Shown: positions 23,979 through 32,860 of the stretch, in pieces | Layout of the letters: each line of letters opens with the position of its first letter | Numbering within the stretch: position 1 is the first letter of the stretch | Assembly: GCA_030151165.1 (NCBI GenBank) | Contig: JASLEM010000017.1 | Coordinates: 1-50,597, forward strand | Direction: 5' to 3' | Origin: Burkholderiaceae bacterium | GTDB lineage: Bacteria; Pseudomonadota; Gammaproteobacteria; Burkholderiales; Burkholderiaceae | DNA: 50,597 nt | Translations under genes and position numbers: made by a program | Notes under the pieces: model-generated | The model's input: the letters and a program-made list of their open reading frames with translations, nothing else | What the model was told of the DNA's origin: nothing | Databases searched by the model: none

Positions 23979-26144
23979 ATGAACAGAAACTCATCCGCCA
24001 GCAACCCCAGCGCCGTCACGGCGGTCTGGCCCGGCCGCCCTTATCCGCTCGGCGCCACCTGGGACGGCCAGGGCGTCAACTTCGCGTTGTTCTCCGCCGG
24101 CGCCGAGAGCGTCGAACTGGCCCTCTACGACGGCACCGGCCGGCGCGAGCTCCAGCGCATCCAGCTGCGCGAATGCACCGATCACGTCTGGCACTGCTAC
24201 CTGCCGGAGGCCCGGCCCGGCCAGGCCTACGGCTACTACATCCGCGGGCCGTACAAGCCGGAACAGGGGCTGCGCTTCAACCACCACAAGCTGCTGATCG
24301 ACCCGTACGCGCGCGACTTCGTCGGGCGCCTGCGCTGGAGCGACGCGCTGTACGCCTACACCGTGGGCCACCGGCGCGAGGACCTGTCGTTCGACCGGCG
24401 CGACAGCGCCGCCTACATGCCCAAGGGCCGCGTCCTCGAATCCGCGTTCACCTGGGGCGACGACCGCCGCCCGAACGTGGCCTGGTCGGACATGGTGGTC
24501 TACGAGATGCACGTGCGCGGCTTCACGATGCGCCATCCCGACGTGCCACCACGACTGCGCGGGACCTATGCCGGGCTGGGTTCGGCGCCGGTCATCGAGT
24601 ACCTGCAGCGCCTGGGCGTGACGACCATCGAGCTGCTGCCGGTGCACGCCGGCGTCAACGATCGCTACCTCGACGAGAAGGGCCTGCAGAACTACTGGGG
24701 CTACAACACCTTCGGCTTCTTCGCCCCGGAGATGCGCTACAGCGCGTCCGACAAGGTCAAGGAGTTCAAGACGATGGTCAAGACGCTGCATGCGGCGGGC
24801 ATCGAGGTGATCCTGGACGTCGTCTACAACCACACCTGCGAGGGCAACCAGATGGGGCCGTCGCTGTCGCTGCGCGGCATCGACAACGCCACCTACTACT
24901 CGCTGGCCGAGGACAGGCGCTACTACGCCGACTACACCGGCTGCGGCAACTCGCTCAACCTCGAGAACCCGCGCACGCTGCAGCTGGTGATGGACTCGCT
25001 GCGCTACTGGGTCGAGGAGATGCACGTCGACGGCTTCCGCTTCGACCTGGCCTCGACGCTCGCGCGCGAGGGCGGCGTCGTCGAGCACTGGGGCGGCTTC
25101 TTCGACGTGATCCGCCAGGACCCGGTGCTCAATCGCGTGAAGCTGATCGCCGAGCCCTGGGATCTCGGCTGGGGCGGCTACCAGGTGGGCAACTTCCCGC
25201 CCGGCTGGGCCGAGTGGAACGACCGCTATCGCGACGGCATGCGTTGCTACTGGAAGGGCGACGGCGGCCAGCTGGGCGAGTTCGCGCGCCGTTTCACCGG
25301 TTCGGCCGACCTCTACGAGGGCGCCGGCAAGAAGCCGGCCGCCAGCGTCAACTTCGTCACCGCGCACGACGGCTTCACGCTGCACGACCTCGTCTCGTAC
25401 AACGACAAGCACAACGAGGCCAACGGCGAGGACAACCGCGACGGCAACGACAACAGCCGCTCGTGGAACTGCGGCGCCGAAGGGCCGACGGACGACGCGG
25501 AAATCAACGCGCTGCGCGAACGCCAGAAGCGCAACTTCCTCGCGACGATGCTGCTGTCGCAAGGGGTGCCGATGCTGGTGGCGGGCGACGAGTTCGGCCG
25601 CTCGCAAGGCGGCAACAACAACGCCTATTGCCAGGACAACGAGATCAGCTGGATCGACTGGACGCCCGGCGCCGACGGCGACTCGCTGCGCCGCTTCGTG
25701 CGCACGGTGCTGCGCCTGCGCCGCCAGCACGCGAGCTTCCGCCGGCGCGATTTCCTCTCCGGCCGCGAGCCGGCCGAGGGCGCCGTCAAGGACGTCCTCT
25801 GGCTGCGCCCCGACGGCCAGGAGATGTCGCCCGACGACTGGAACCAGGAGCACGCGCGCTGCCTCGCGATGTTCCTGTCGGGCGCCGGCATCGACGAGAT
25901 CGACGCCCAGGGCCGCGAGATCGTCGACGACGACTTCCTGCTGATGTTCAACGCCGACGCCGGCGACCTCGCGTTCACGTTGCCGGCGCTGCCCGGCGCG
26001 CCGTGGCGCCTCGTGATCGACACCTTCGAGCCCGGCGGCCTGCCGGCGCCGCGCATGCTGGAGGCCGGCGCCGAGGTGTCCGTGCGCGCACGCTCCCTCG
26101 TGCTGCTGCAGCGCGAGCTGGCACCGGCCGCGGGCGGCGCATGA
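23979..26144 (+). CDS. glgX: Glycogen debranching enzyme GlgX, copy 2 (TreX-like role)
   Basis: This second isoamylase-type GH13 debranching enzyme has 721 residues from ATG 23979; a GTG 11 codons upstream is possible. The N-terminal CBM48 region has PGRPYPLGATWDGQGVNFAL. The barrel shows [24 protein letters not shown] with the nucleophile Asp, [16 protein letters not shown] with the acid/base Glu, and TAHDGFTLHDLVSYN. It overlaps treZ by 4 bases, and in TreYZ pathways a debranching enzyme (TreX) supplies linear chains, so this copy probably serves trehalose synthesis. That division of labour is inferred from position. Confidence 0.93.
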   Translation: MNRNSSASNPSAVTAVWPGRPYPLGATWDGQGVNFALFSAGAESVELALYDGTGRRELQRIQLRECTDHVWHCYLPEARPGQAYGYYIRGPYKPEQGLRFNHHKLLIDPYARDFVGRLRWSDALYAYTVGHRREDLSFDRRDSAAYMPKGRVLESAFTWGDDRRPNVAWSDMVVYEMHVRGFTMRHPDVPPRLRGTYAGLGSAPVIEYLQRLGVTTIELLPVHAGVNDRYLDEKGLQNYWGYNTFGFFAPEMRYSASDKVKEFKTMVKTLHAAGIEVILDVVYNHTCEGNQMGPSLSLRGIDNATYYSLAEDRRYYADYTGCGNSLNLENPRTLQLVMDSLRYWVEEMHVDGFRFDLASTLAREGGVVEHWGGFFDVIRQDPVLNRVKLIAEPWDLGWGGYQVGNFPPGWAEWNDRYRDGMRCYWKGDGGQLGEFARRFTGSADLYEGAGKKPAASVNFVTAHDGFTLHDLVSYNDKHNEANGEDNRDGNDNSRSWNCGAEGPTDDAEINALRERQKRNFLATMLLSQGVPMLVAGDEFGRSQGGNNNAYCQDNEISWIDWTPGADGDSLRRFVRTVLRLRRQHASFRRRDFLSGREPAEGAVKDVLWLRPDGQEMSPDDWNQEHARCLAMFLSGAGIDEIDAQGREIVDDDFLLMFNADAGDLAFTLPALPGAPWRLVIDTFEPGGLPAPRMLEAGAEVSVRARSLVLLQRELAPAAGGA

Positions 26145-27973
26145 CGTCCGCCCACGCGATGCCCTTCGGCGCCGCGCCGCTGCCGGGCGGCGGCGTGATG
26201 TTCCGCCTGTGGGCGCCGGCGGCGGCGAGCGTCGGGCTCGAGCTCGACGGCACCGCCACGCTCGCGATGGCCGCGGTCGACGACGGCTGGCATGAGCTCG
26301 TCGTGCCCGCCGCGCAGGCCGGCACGCGCTACCGCTTCGTGCTGCCGGACGGCCTCGCCGTGCCCGACCCGGCGTCGCGCGCCAATCCCGACGGCGTGCA
26401 CGCGGCGAGCGCCGTCGTCGACGCCGCGCGCTTCGAATGGCACGACGCGAACTGGCGGGGCCGGCCGTGGCACGAGGCGGTGATCTGCGAAGTCCATGTC
26501 GGCACGTTCACCGACGCCGGCACCTTCGCCGGCGCGATCGAACGCCTGCCGGAACTCGTGGAGACCGGCTTCACCGCGATCGAGCTGATGCCCGTCGCGC
26601 AATTCGCCGGCCGGCGCGGCTGGGGCTACGACGGCGTGCTGCCGTTCGCCCCGCACGCCGACTACGGCACGCCGGACGACCTGCGCCGGCTGGTCGACGC
26701 CGCGCACGCGCTGGGCCTGATGGTGCTGCTCGACGTCGTCTACAACCACTTCGGCCCCGACGGCAACTACCTGCACGCCTATTGCCCGGACTTCTTCGAC
26801 CCGGGCCGCCAGACCCCGTGGGGCGCGGCGATCGCGTTCAACGGCCCGCACGCCGACGCGGTGCGCGCGTTCTTCGTCCACAACGCGTGCTATTGGGTCG
26901 AGGAGTTCCACGTCGACGGCCTGCGCATGGACGCGGTGCACGCGATCCAGGACGACTCGCCGCGCCACCTGTGCGAGGAGATCGCGACCGCGTTGCGCGC
27001 CGTCGGTGCCGCGTCGCAGCCGCCGCGCGCCGTGCACCTGGTGCTGGAGAACGACGACAACGCCGCCTGGCTGCTCGAACGCGACCAGGCCGGCGCCGCG
27101 GTCGCCGCCGACGCGCAGTGGAACGACGACCTGCACCACGCCGCGCAGGTGCTGGCGACCGGCCAGGTCGACGGCTACTACGCCGACTACGCCGACGCGC
27201 CGCTGGAGCGCCTGGGCCGCGCGCTGGCCGAAGGCTTCGTCTACCAGGGCGAGACCTCGGCCTTGCGCGGCAAGCCGCACGGCGAACCGAGCGCGCAGCT
27301 GCCGTCGGTCGCCTTCGTCGCGTTCCTGCAGAACCACGACCAGGTCGGCAATCGCGCGCTCGGCGAACGCATCGCCGAGCTGGTCGACCGCGACGGTGCG
27401 CAGCGCCTCGAGTCGCTGCGCGCGGCGCTGCTGCTCGCGCCGCAGGTGCCGCTGATGTTCATGGGCGAGGAATGGGACGCCGCGACGCCCTTCCTCTATT
27501 TCTGCGATTTCCACGGCGAGCTCGCCGACGCCGTGCGCCAGGGCCGGCGCCAGGAGTTCGCCCGCTTCGCCGCGTTCGCCGACGCGTCCGCGCGCGCACG
27601 CATTCCCGATCCCAACGACCCCGCGACCTTCGCCGCCTGCGTGCTGCGGCGGGCCGAGCGCGACGAGCCGGCGCACGCGGCCACGCTCGCCGCGACCCGC
27701 GCGCTGCTGGCGCTTCGCCATCGCCATCTGGTGCCGCGCCTCGCGCACCGCAGCCTCGGCGGCACCTACAGCGCGGACGATGGGCTGCTGCAGGTGCACT
27801 GGGTGCTGGGCGACGGCGCGCTGTGGCATCTCGCGCTGAACCTGCGCGACGCGCCCGCGCCGTTGCCGCTGGCGGGCACGCTGGTGCATGCGCTGCGTGC
27901 GACGCCGGCCGACGTCGGCGCACGCGGCGTCCGCGTGAGCGTGGAGCCGGTCCCGACGCAGGCGCGGCCATGA
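26141..27973 (+). CDS. treZ: Malto-oligosyltrehalose trehalohydrolase TreZ
   Basis: TreZ releases free trehalose from the trehalosyl end made by TreY. The 610 residues (normal length) begin with a beta-domain (VMFRLWAPAAASVGLEL). The GH13 barrel follows, with EVHVGTFTDAGTF, GYDGVLPFAPHADYG, VDGLRMDAVHAI carrying the nucleophile, LVLENDDN for the acid/base region, and LQNHDQVGNRALG. FMGEEW is near the barrel end. ATG 26141 overlaps the glgX2 stop (ATGA), and its own stop overlaps treY in the same way, so the three enzymes are probably made together. Confidence 0.95.
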   Translation: MTSAHAMPFGAAPLPGGGVMFRLWAPAAASVGLELDGTATLAMAAVDDGWHELVVPAAQAGTRYRFVLPDGLAVPDPASRANPDGVHAASAVVDAARFEWHDANWRGRPWHEAVICEVHVGTFTDAGTFAGAIERLPELVETGFTAIELMPVAQFAGRRGWGYDGVLPFAPHADYGTPDDLRRLVDAAHALGLMVLLDVVYNHFGPDGNYLHAYCPDFFDPGRQTPWGAAIAFNGPHADAVRAFFVHNACYWVEEFHVDGLRMDAVHAIQDDSPRHLCEEIATALRAVGAASQPPRAVHLVLENDDNAAWLLERDQAGAAVAADAQWNDDLHHAAQVLATGQVDGYYADYADAPLERLGRALAEGFVYQGETSALRGKPHGEPSAQLPSVAFVAFLQNHDQVGNRALGERIAELVDRDGAQRLESLRAALLLAPQVPLMFMGEEWDAATPFLYFCDFHGELADAVRQGRRQEFARFAAFADASARARIPDPNDPATFAACVLRRAERDEPAHAATLAATRALLALRHRHLVPRLAHRSLGGTYSADDGLLQVHWVLGDGALWHLALNLRDAPAPLPLAGTLVHALRATPADVGARGVRVSVEPVPTQARP

Positions 27974-30807
27974 CGGGCGCGACCTCCGCGCGCATCCCGC
28001 GCGCCACCTACCGCCTGCAGTTCCACGCGGGTTTCGGCTTCGACGACGCGCGCGCCATCCTGCCCTACCTGCAGCGCCTCGGCGTCAGCCACGTCTACGC
28101 CTCGCCGCTGCTGCGCGCGCGCCCGGGCAGCACGCACGGCTACGACGTCGTCGACTGCACGCAGATCAACCCCGAACTGGGCGGCATGGCCGGCTTCGAG
28201 CGCTTCAGCGACGCGCTGCACGCGCACGGGCTCGGGCTGCTGCTGGACATCGTGCCCAACCACATGGGCATCGGCGCCGACAACGCGTGGTGGATGGACG
28301 TGCTCGAGCACGGCGAGGCCTCCGCGCATGCGCGCTGGTTCGACATCGACTGGCGCCGCGGCCGCCTCGTGCTGCCAACGCTGGGGCGGCGCCTCCCGGG
28401 CGCACTCGCGGCCGGCGAACTGCGCGTCGCGCTCGAAGACGACGGCCGCGTCTCGCTGCGCTACTTCGACCATCGCTTCGCGCTCGACCCCGCCACGCTG
28501 GCGCCGTTGCTGGCGCGCGCGGCCGCGCGCTGCGCCGGCGCCGGGCGCGACGATCTCACGGCACTGGCCGCCGACCATGCCGTGCTGCCGCCGCGCGAGC
28601 CGTCCGCGGCAGGGCGGCGTGCGCCAGCCGCCGCGGCGTTGCGCGCGCGGCTGGGCGCCTTGCTGCGAGGGTCGGACGCCGCGCGGTCGGCGCTCGCCGG
28701 CGCGCTCGTCGACGCCGGCACGCCGGACTCGATCGCCGAGCTGCTGGACGCGCAGGCGTGGCGGCTGACCTCGTGGCGCGATGCGTCCGACGAGATCACC
28801 TATCGCCGCTTCTTCGACGTCAACGAGCTCGCCGCGCTGCGCATGGAGGAGCCCGAGGTGTTCGAGGCGACGCATGCGCTCGTGCTGGATCTCGCGGCCG
28901 CCGGCCGCATCGACGGGCTGCGCATCGACCACCCCGACGGCCTGCGCGACCCGGCGCAGTATTTCGAGCGCCTGCAGGCGGCGTACGCGCGGCGCGTCGA
29001 CGCGGCCGGTCCGCAAGACGCGAGCGACGGCGGCCTGCCGCTGTACGTGGTGGGCGAGAAGATCGAGGCCGACGGCGAGGCGTTGCCGCGTTGGGCATTG
29101 CACGGCACCACCGGCTACCGCTTCGCCAACGAGGTCAACGGCGTGCTGGTCGACCCGTCGGCGCAGGCGCGCTTCGACCGGCTGTGGCGCCGCTACGGCG
29201 CCGGCGAGCGCGATTTCCAGGCGCACGCGCGGCGCGGCAAGCGCGAGGTCATCCAGCGCTCGTTCCGCGGCGAACTCGAGGCGCTGACCGACGCGCTCGC
29301 GGCCATTGCGAACGACTCGCCCACCGCGCGCGACTTCCCGCGCGCCGCGTTGCGCGACGCGCTCGCGAGCATTGCAGCCCTGTTGCCCGTGTATCGCACC
29401 TACATCGTCGACGGGCCTTCGGAGCAGGACGAGCGCCTGATCGCGCAGACGGTCGCGGAGGCCGCGCTGCAGCGGCCGCGCCTCGACGCCGAGGTGCTCG
29501 CGTTCGTGCAGGACGCGCTGCTCGCGCGCACGGCGCCCGACGCCGGCGACGCGCAGCGCGAGCGCGTGCGCGCCCTCGCGCGACGCTTCCAGCAGTTCAC
29601 CGCACCCGTCGCGGCCAAGGGCGTCGAGGACACCGCGTTCTACCGCTATCACCGCTTCGTGCCGCTCGACGAGGTCGGCGGCGAGCCGTCGCGCTTCGGC
29701 CTCGCGCGCACGGCGTTCCACGCGGCGAACGCGGAGCGCTCGCGCGCGTGGCCGCACGGCCTGCTCGCGAGTTCGACGCACGACAACAAGCGCTCGGAGG
29801 ACGTCCGCTGCCGCCTCGACGTGCTCAGCGAGCGCCCGGCCGCCTGGCGCATGCTGCTCGCCCGCATGGAGCGCGCGGCCGCGGGCTGGCAGGCCGAAGG
29901 CGCGACCTTGCCGGCGCCGCCGGACCGCTATCTGCTGCTGCAGACGGTCCTCGGCGTGCTGCCCGCAGGGGGATGGCCCGACGCCGCGGCCGCCGACGCA
30001 ACGACGGGCGTGCCCGCGCTGGTCGAACGCCTCGCGCAGTACGCGGTGAAGGCCGCGCGCGAGGCCAAGGTGCACACCAGCTGGACCGACGTCGACACCG
30101 GCTACGAAGCCGCGCTGCAGGACTTCGTCGCCCGCATGATGACCTCGCCGCTGCGCGACGAGTGGCAGCGCGACGCGGACATGCTGGCCCGCTTCGGCGC
30201 CTTCAACAGCGTCGCGATGACCGTGCTCAAGCTCACCGCGCCCGGCGTGCCCGACCTGTATCAGGGCAACGAACTGATCGACCTCAGCCTGGTCGATCCG
30301 GACAACCGGCGACCCGTCGACTACGCGACGCGCACGGCGCTGCTCGACGACCTGCTCGCGCTCGCGGATCGGCCGGAGTGGCCCGCGACGCTGCGCGCGA
30401 TCGCATCGACGCCGCACGACGGCCGCTTGAAGCTGTGGACGACCGCCCGCCTGCTGAACCATCGCGCGCGGCACGAGGCGCTGTTCCGCGATGGCCGCTA
30501 CGCCGCCTTGCGCGCCGCGGGCGAGCGCGAGCACCATGTCGTCGCTTTCGAACGCTCGCACGAGGGCGACACGATGGTCGTCGTCGTCGCCCGATGGCTG
30601 GCGCGGCTGCTGGCCGGAGAGCAGCAGGCGCAGGTCGGCGACGCCGAGTGGGGCGACACGCGGCTCGAGCTGCCGCAGATCGCGCCGGGCAGCGCGTTGC
30701 GCAACGTGCTGACCGGCGAGATCGTCGTCGCGAAGGATCGCGGCGTATCGATGGCGAGCGTCTTCGCGACGCTGCCGGTGGCGGTGCTCGCGATCGACGT
30801 CGGCTGA
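27970..30807 (+). CDS. treY: Maltooligosyl trehalose synthase TreY
   Basis: TreY converts the reducing-end alpha-1,4 bond of maltodextrins into the alpha,alpha-1,1 bond of trehalose. The 945 residues fit the larger TreY forms. Signatures are RATYRLQFHAGFGF at the N-terminus, YASPLLRARPGSTHGYD, DIVPNHMGIGADN, GLRIDHPDGLRDP with the catalytic Asp, VGEKIE with the catalytic Glu, and SSTHDNKRSEDVRCR. KGVEDTAFYRYHR lies in the C-terminal half. It is the last gene of the rightward operon and overlaps treZ by 4 bases. Confidence 0.95.
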   Translation: MTGATSARIPRATYRLQFHAGFGFDDARAILPYLQRLGVSHVYASPLLRARPGSTHGYDVVDCTQINPELGGMAGFERFSDALHAHGLGLLLDIVPNHMGIGADNAWWMDVLEHGEASAHARWFDIDWRRGRLVLPTLGRRLPGALAAGELRVALEDDGRVSLRYFDHRFALDPATLAPLLARAAARCAGAGRDDLTALAADHAVLPPREPSAAGRRAPAAAALRARLGALLRGSDAARSALAGALVDAGTPDSIAELLDAQAWRLTSWRDASDEITYRRFFDVNELAALRMEEPEVFEATHALVLDLAAAGRIDGLRIDHPDGLRDPAQYFERLQAAYARRVDAAGPQDASDGGLPLYVVGEKIEADGEALPRWALHGTTGYRFANEVNGVLVDPSAQARFDRLWRRYGAGERDFQAHARRGKREVIQRSFRGELEALTDALAAIANDSPTARDFPRAALRDALASIAALLPVYRTYIVDGPSEQDERLIAQTVAEAALQRPRLDAEVLAFVQDALLARTAPDAGDAQRERVRALARRFQQFTAPVAAKGVEDTAFYRYHRFVPLDEVGGEPSRFGLARTAFHAANAERSRAWPHGLLASSTHDNKRSEDVRCRLDVLSERPAAWRMLLARMERAAAGWQAEGATLPAPPDRYLLLQTVLGVLPAGGWPDAAAADATTGVPALVERLAQYAVKAAREAKVHTSWTDVDTGYEAALQDFVARMMTSPLRDEWQRDADMLARFGAFNSVAMTVLKLTAPGVPDLYQGNELIDLSLVDPDNRRPVDYATRTALLDDLLALADRPEWPATLRAIASTPHDGRLKLWTTARLLNHRARHEALFRDGRYAALRAAGEREHHVVAFERSHEGDTMVVVVARWLARLLAGEQQAQVGDAEWGDTRLELPQIAPGSALRNVLTGEIVVAKDRGVSMASVFATLPVAVLAIDVG

Positions 30808-30887
30808 GTTCGAGCGGGCGGGCGCGACAGGTCTGCAGCGAATTCGCTGCGCGTTCTCGAACTTCCGCTGTCGCTGCAAACCCGCCC
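30808..30887. repeat. Nested palindromic region between convergent treY and the Lrp gene
   Basis: The 80 bases after treY contain a perfect 16-base palindrome, GCAGCGAATTCGCTGC (30835-30850). It is nested inside GCGACAG (30824-30830)/CTGTCGC (30868-30874), which is nested inside GGGCGGG (30816-30822)/CCCGCCC (30881-30887). A fourth pair, GTTCGAG (30808-30814)/CTCGAAC (30856-30862), crosses the outer stem and could form an alternative fold. A bidirectional terminator for two converging genes is the simplest reading; there is no T run. The remaining bases to 30963 show nothing more. Confidence 0.6.
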
Positions 30888-30963
30888 ACCGCAACATTGC
30901 TCCCACGACTTCGCATTCACGAGGTTGTCGAGCACGGGTGACGATGCGCATCGCCAGCCGCAC

Positions 30964-31476
30964 TCACGACGGCCAGGCTGGCGTGACGCCCGGCTGCACC
31001 GGCCGCTCCAGATAGGTCGACAGAACGATGTTGCTGCGCGTGCGCACCACGCCCGGAAGGCTGTAGAGCACCGACAGCACGCCCTCCAGCGCCTGCGTGT
31101 CCTTGGCCCGTACCTTGAGCAGCAGCGATGCGTCGCCCGCGACCGAGTGGATCTCCTCGATCTCCGGCAGTTCCGTGATGGCCAGCAGCGAGGGCGTCTT
31201 GCCCCAGCCGTGCGTGTCCACATGGACGAAGGCGAGCAGCGACTTGCCCATGGCCTTCGGGTCCAGCAGCGCCGAGGTCCGGCGGATCACGCCCGAGCGG
31301 CGCAGCCGCTTCACGCGCTCGTGCGCCGCCGGCGGCGACAAGCCGGCTCTCGCGCCCAGATCGGCGTAGCTGACGGTCGCGTCCTCGACCAGCACGCCTA
31401 ACAATCTTCGGTCTGTCGCGTCGACGGCGTGGCTCGGAACGGCGTCTGTCCGAACGTCATCTGTTTCTTTTGGCAT
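30964..31476 (-). CDS. Lrp/AsnC-family transcriptional regulator
   Basis: The 170 residues fit a feast/famine regulator. The N-terminal winged helix (about 18-75) has DATDRRLLGVLVEDATVSYA and GLSPPAAHERVKRLRRSGVI. A C-terminal RAM (ligand-binding) domain (about 83-165) has FVHVDTHG, the VAGDASLLLKVRAKD strand typical of the family, and LPGVVRTRSNIVLS. Such proteins form octamers and respond to amino acids. It faces away from a truncated MFS transporter gene, which in its intact state was probably its target. The ligand is unknown. Confidence 0.9.
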   Translation of the reverse strand: MPKETDDVRTDAVPSHAVDATDRRLLGVLVEDATVSYADLGARAGLSPPAAHERVKRLRRSGVIRRTSALLDPKAMGKSLLAFVHVDTHGWGKTPSLLAITELPEIEEIHSVAGDASLLLKVRAKDTQALEGVLSVLYSLPGVVRTRSNIVLSTYLERPVQPGVTPAWPS

Positions 31477-31559
31477 GAAGCGGATTCCTGTTTACGCCGA
31501 ACTTGATTCCGCGCAGCATGGTCTTCATCCAAGCAATCGTCAACGCGTCGAGATCGGCC

Positions 31560-31886
31560 ATGCAGGATTCGTTTCATCCGACCCGCGGCATCTGGACGCT
31601 GGCCGCTTGCCTGGCGGTCATCGGGTCCGACACGTTCGCGCTCAGCGCCATCGCACCGACGATCGCGACGTCGTTCGCGGTCAAGGCGCCGGACGTGATG
31701 CTTGCCGCGGCCTGCCAGGGCGGCGGCACGGCAGCCGGCGCGCTGCTGCCCGGCTGGATCGATCGTCGCGGGCCACTGCGCTGGCTGCGGCTGGCGATGG
31801 CCGTCTTCATGCTCGCGATGTTGCTGGACGCGGTCGCGCCGTCGGTGGCCGTACCGGCCATCTACGCGGGCGCCCCCGTCCCGACT
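31560..31886 (+). pseudogene. Remnant of an MFS transporter (first about three membrane segments)
   Basis: From ATG 31560 the frame gives about 106 residues resembling the start of a major facilitator efflux protein. These are a first membrane helix (IWTLAACLAVIGSDTFALSAIAP), a second with GGGTAAGALLPG, the cytoplasmic motif-A-like GWIDRRGPLRWL, and a third helix ending near APSVAVPAIYAG. Homology then stops, and the frame runs out of register into the next gene, ending at 32042. A full transporter needs about 400 residues, so this is a broken gene, apparently cut by a deletion. It is divergent from the Lrp-type regulator. Confidence 0.7.
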
Positions 31887-31902
31887 CGGAAAGGAGAACC
31901 AG

Positions 31903-32460
31903 ATGACCACACACGTGCTGTTCGTGCAAGGCGCCGGCAAGGACGCCCACGACCGATGGGATTCGAAACTGGCGGCGAGTCTTGCCCAGTCGCTGGGCGA
32001 CGGCTACGACGTCAGGTTCCCGAAGATGCCCGGCGAGGCTGACCCTCACTTCGCGCAGTGGCAGGCCGCGCTGGAGCGCGAGTTCGAGGCGCTCGGCGAC
32101 GGCGACATCCTCGTCGGCCATTCGGTGGGCGCCACGACGCTGTTGCATACGCTCGCCGCCAAGGCGCCCTCCTTCAAGCCGGGCGCGTTGATCCTGCTGG
32201 CGCCACCGTTCATCGGCGAAGAGGGCTGGCCCAGCCAGGACATCACGCCTCGCCGCGATTTCGGCTCGAGCTTGCCGACAGCGATGCCCGTGCGCCTGTA
32301 CCACGGCACCGACGACGCCACGGTGCCCTTCGTCCACACCCGGCTTTATGCCGAGGCCATGCCGCAGGCGCAGATCGTGCCGATGCCCGGGGGCGACCAC
32401 CAGTTCCACGACGACCTCGGCCGGGTGGCGCACGACATCCGCGCGCTGGACAAGGGTTGA
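31903..32460 (+). CDS. Small alpha/beta hydrolase of the RBBP9/YdeN type
   Basis: The 185-residue serine hydrolase has the nucleophile elbow GHSVGATT (about residues 71-78), an acid in HGTDDATVPF and a C-terminal histidine in PGGDHQFHDDL, forming a complete triad. Length and the early FVQGAGKDAHDRWD loop fit the RBBP9/YdeN group (DUF1749/DUF452-like small hydrolases) of unknown substrate. ATG 31903 has a strong ribosome site (AAAGGAG, 8 bases upstream). The gene begins right after the MFS remnant breaks off and appears intact. Confidence 0.85.
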   Translation: MTTHVLFVQGAGKDAHDRWDSKLAASLAQSLGDGYDVRFPKMPGEADPHFAQWQAALEREFEALGDGDILVGHSVGATTLLHTLAAKAPSFKPGALILLAPPFIGEEGWPSQDITPRRDFGSSLPTAMPVRLYHGTDDATVPFVHTRLYAEAMPQAQIVPMPGGDHQFHDDLGRVAHDIRALDKG

Positions 32461-32464
32461 AGGA

Positions 32465-32706
32465 GCCGCCCTGCCCACGCTCGTGATGACTGCCTACGGC
32501 GACCGCACCGGCATGGATCGCACGACCGGCGCGGTTCGCGAGTGCGCCTTCGCACGCGTCATCTGGACTGGCTGAAGCAATCGCCGACCGTACCCAAGGG
32601 CGTCGAGTTGCACGCCATCGACGACGCGTCACACCTCAGCGCACTCGAAACGCCCGAGACGTTCAGCGCGATCATCGTCAGATTCTTGGCCGCGCCCGGT
32701 GCCTGA
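32465..32706 (+). pseudogene. Frameshifted remnant of a second alpha/beta hydrolase
   Basis: Two pieces in different frames look like the end of one alpha/beta hydrolase. PTLVMTAYGDRTG (from 32474) resembles the strand before the catalytic Asp. DWLKQSPTVPKGVELHAID and then DASHLSALETPETFSAIIV (from 32566) give the C-terminal catalytic histidine segment, ending at TGA 32704-32706. They are 92 bases apart, not a multiple of three, and there is no N-terminal half. The stretch 32707-32860 holds only a small ACAAGC/GCTTGT hairpin (32743-32757). Confidence 0.6.
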
Positions 32707-32860
32707 CTCAGGCGCCGGATCAGCGTTCGCTGCGTCGCGGAAACAAGCAATGCTTGTCGTCCAGCACCGGATGCTTCAGGACCGAGCGCCGCACGCCGTC
32801 GGCAAGCCGTGCAACAGGTCGCTCCGGGCGACCCGGTTCCAGCGCTGCTGGTTGCGCCGC

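Noticed and set aside
26437..30807. Apparent 1456-residue TreY with an Arg-rich N-terminal half
   Set aside because: The first about 510 residues are a shifted reading of treZ; treY begins at ATG 27970 in the ATGA overlap.
31560..32042. A functional short MFS-type protein continuing into the hydrolase region
   Set aside because: After about 106 residues the frame becomes charged, Arg-rich and overlaps the hydrolase gene out of register, so it is read as a remnant.
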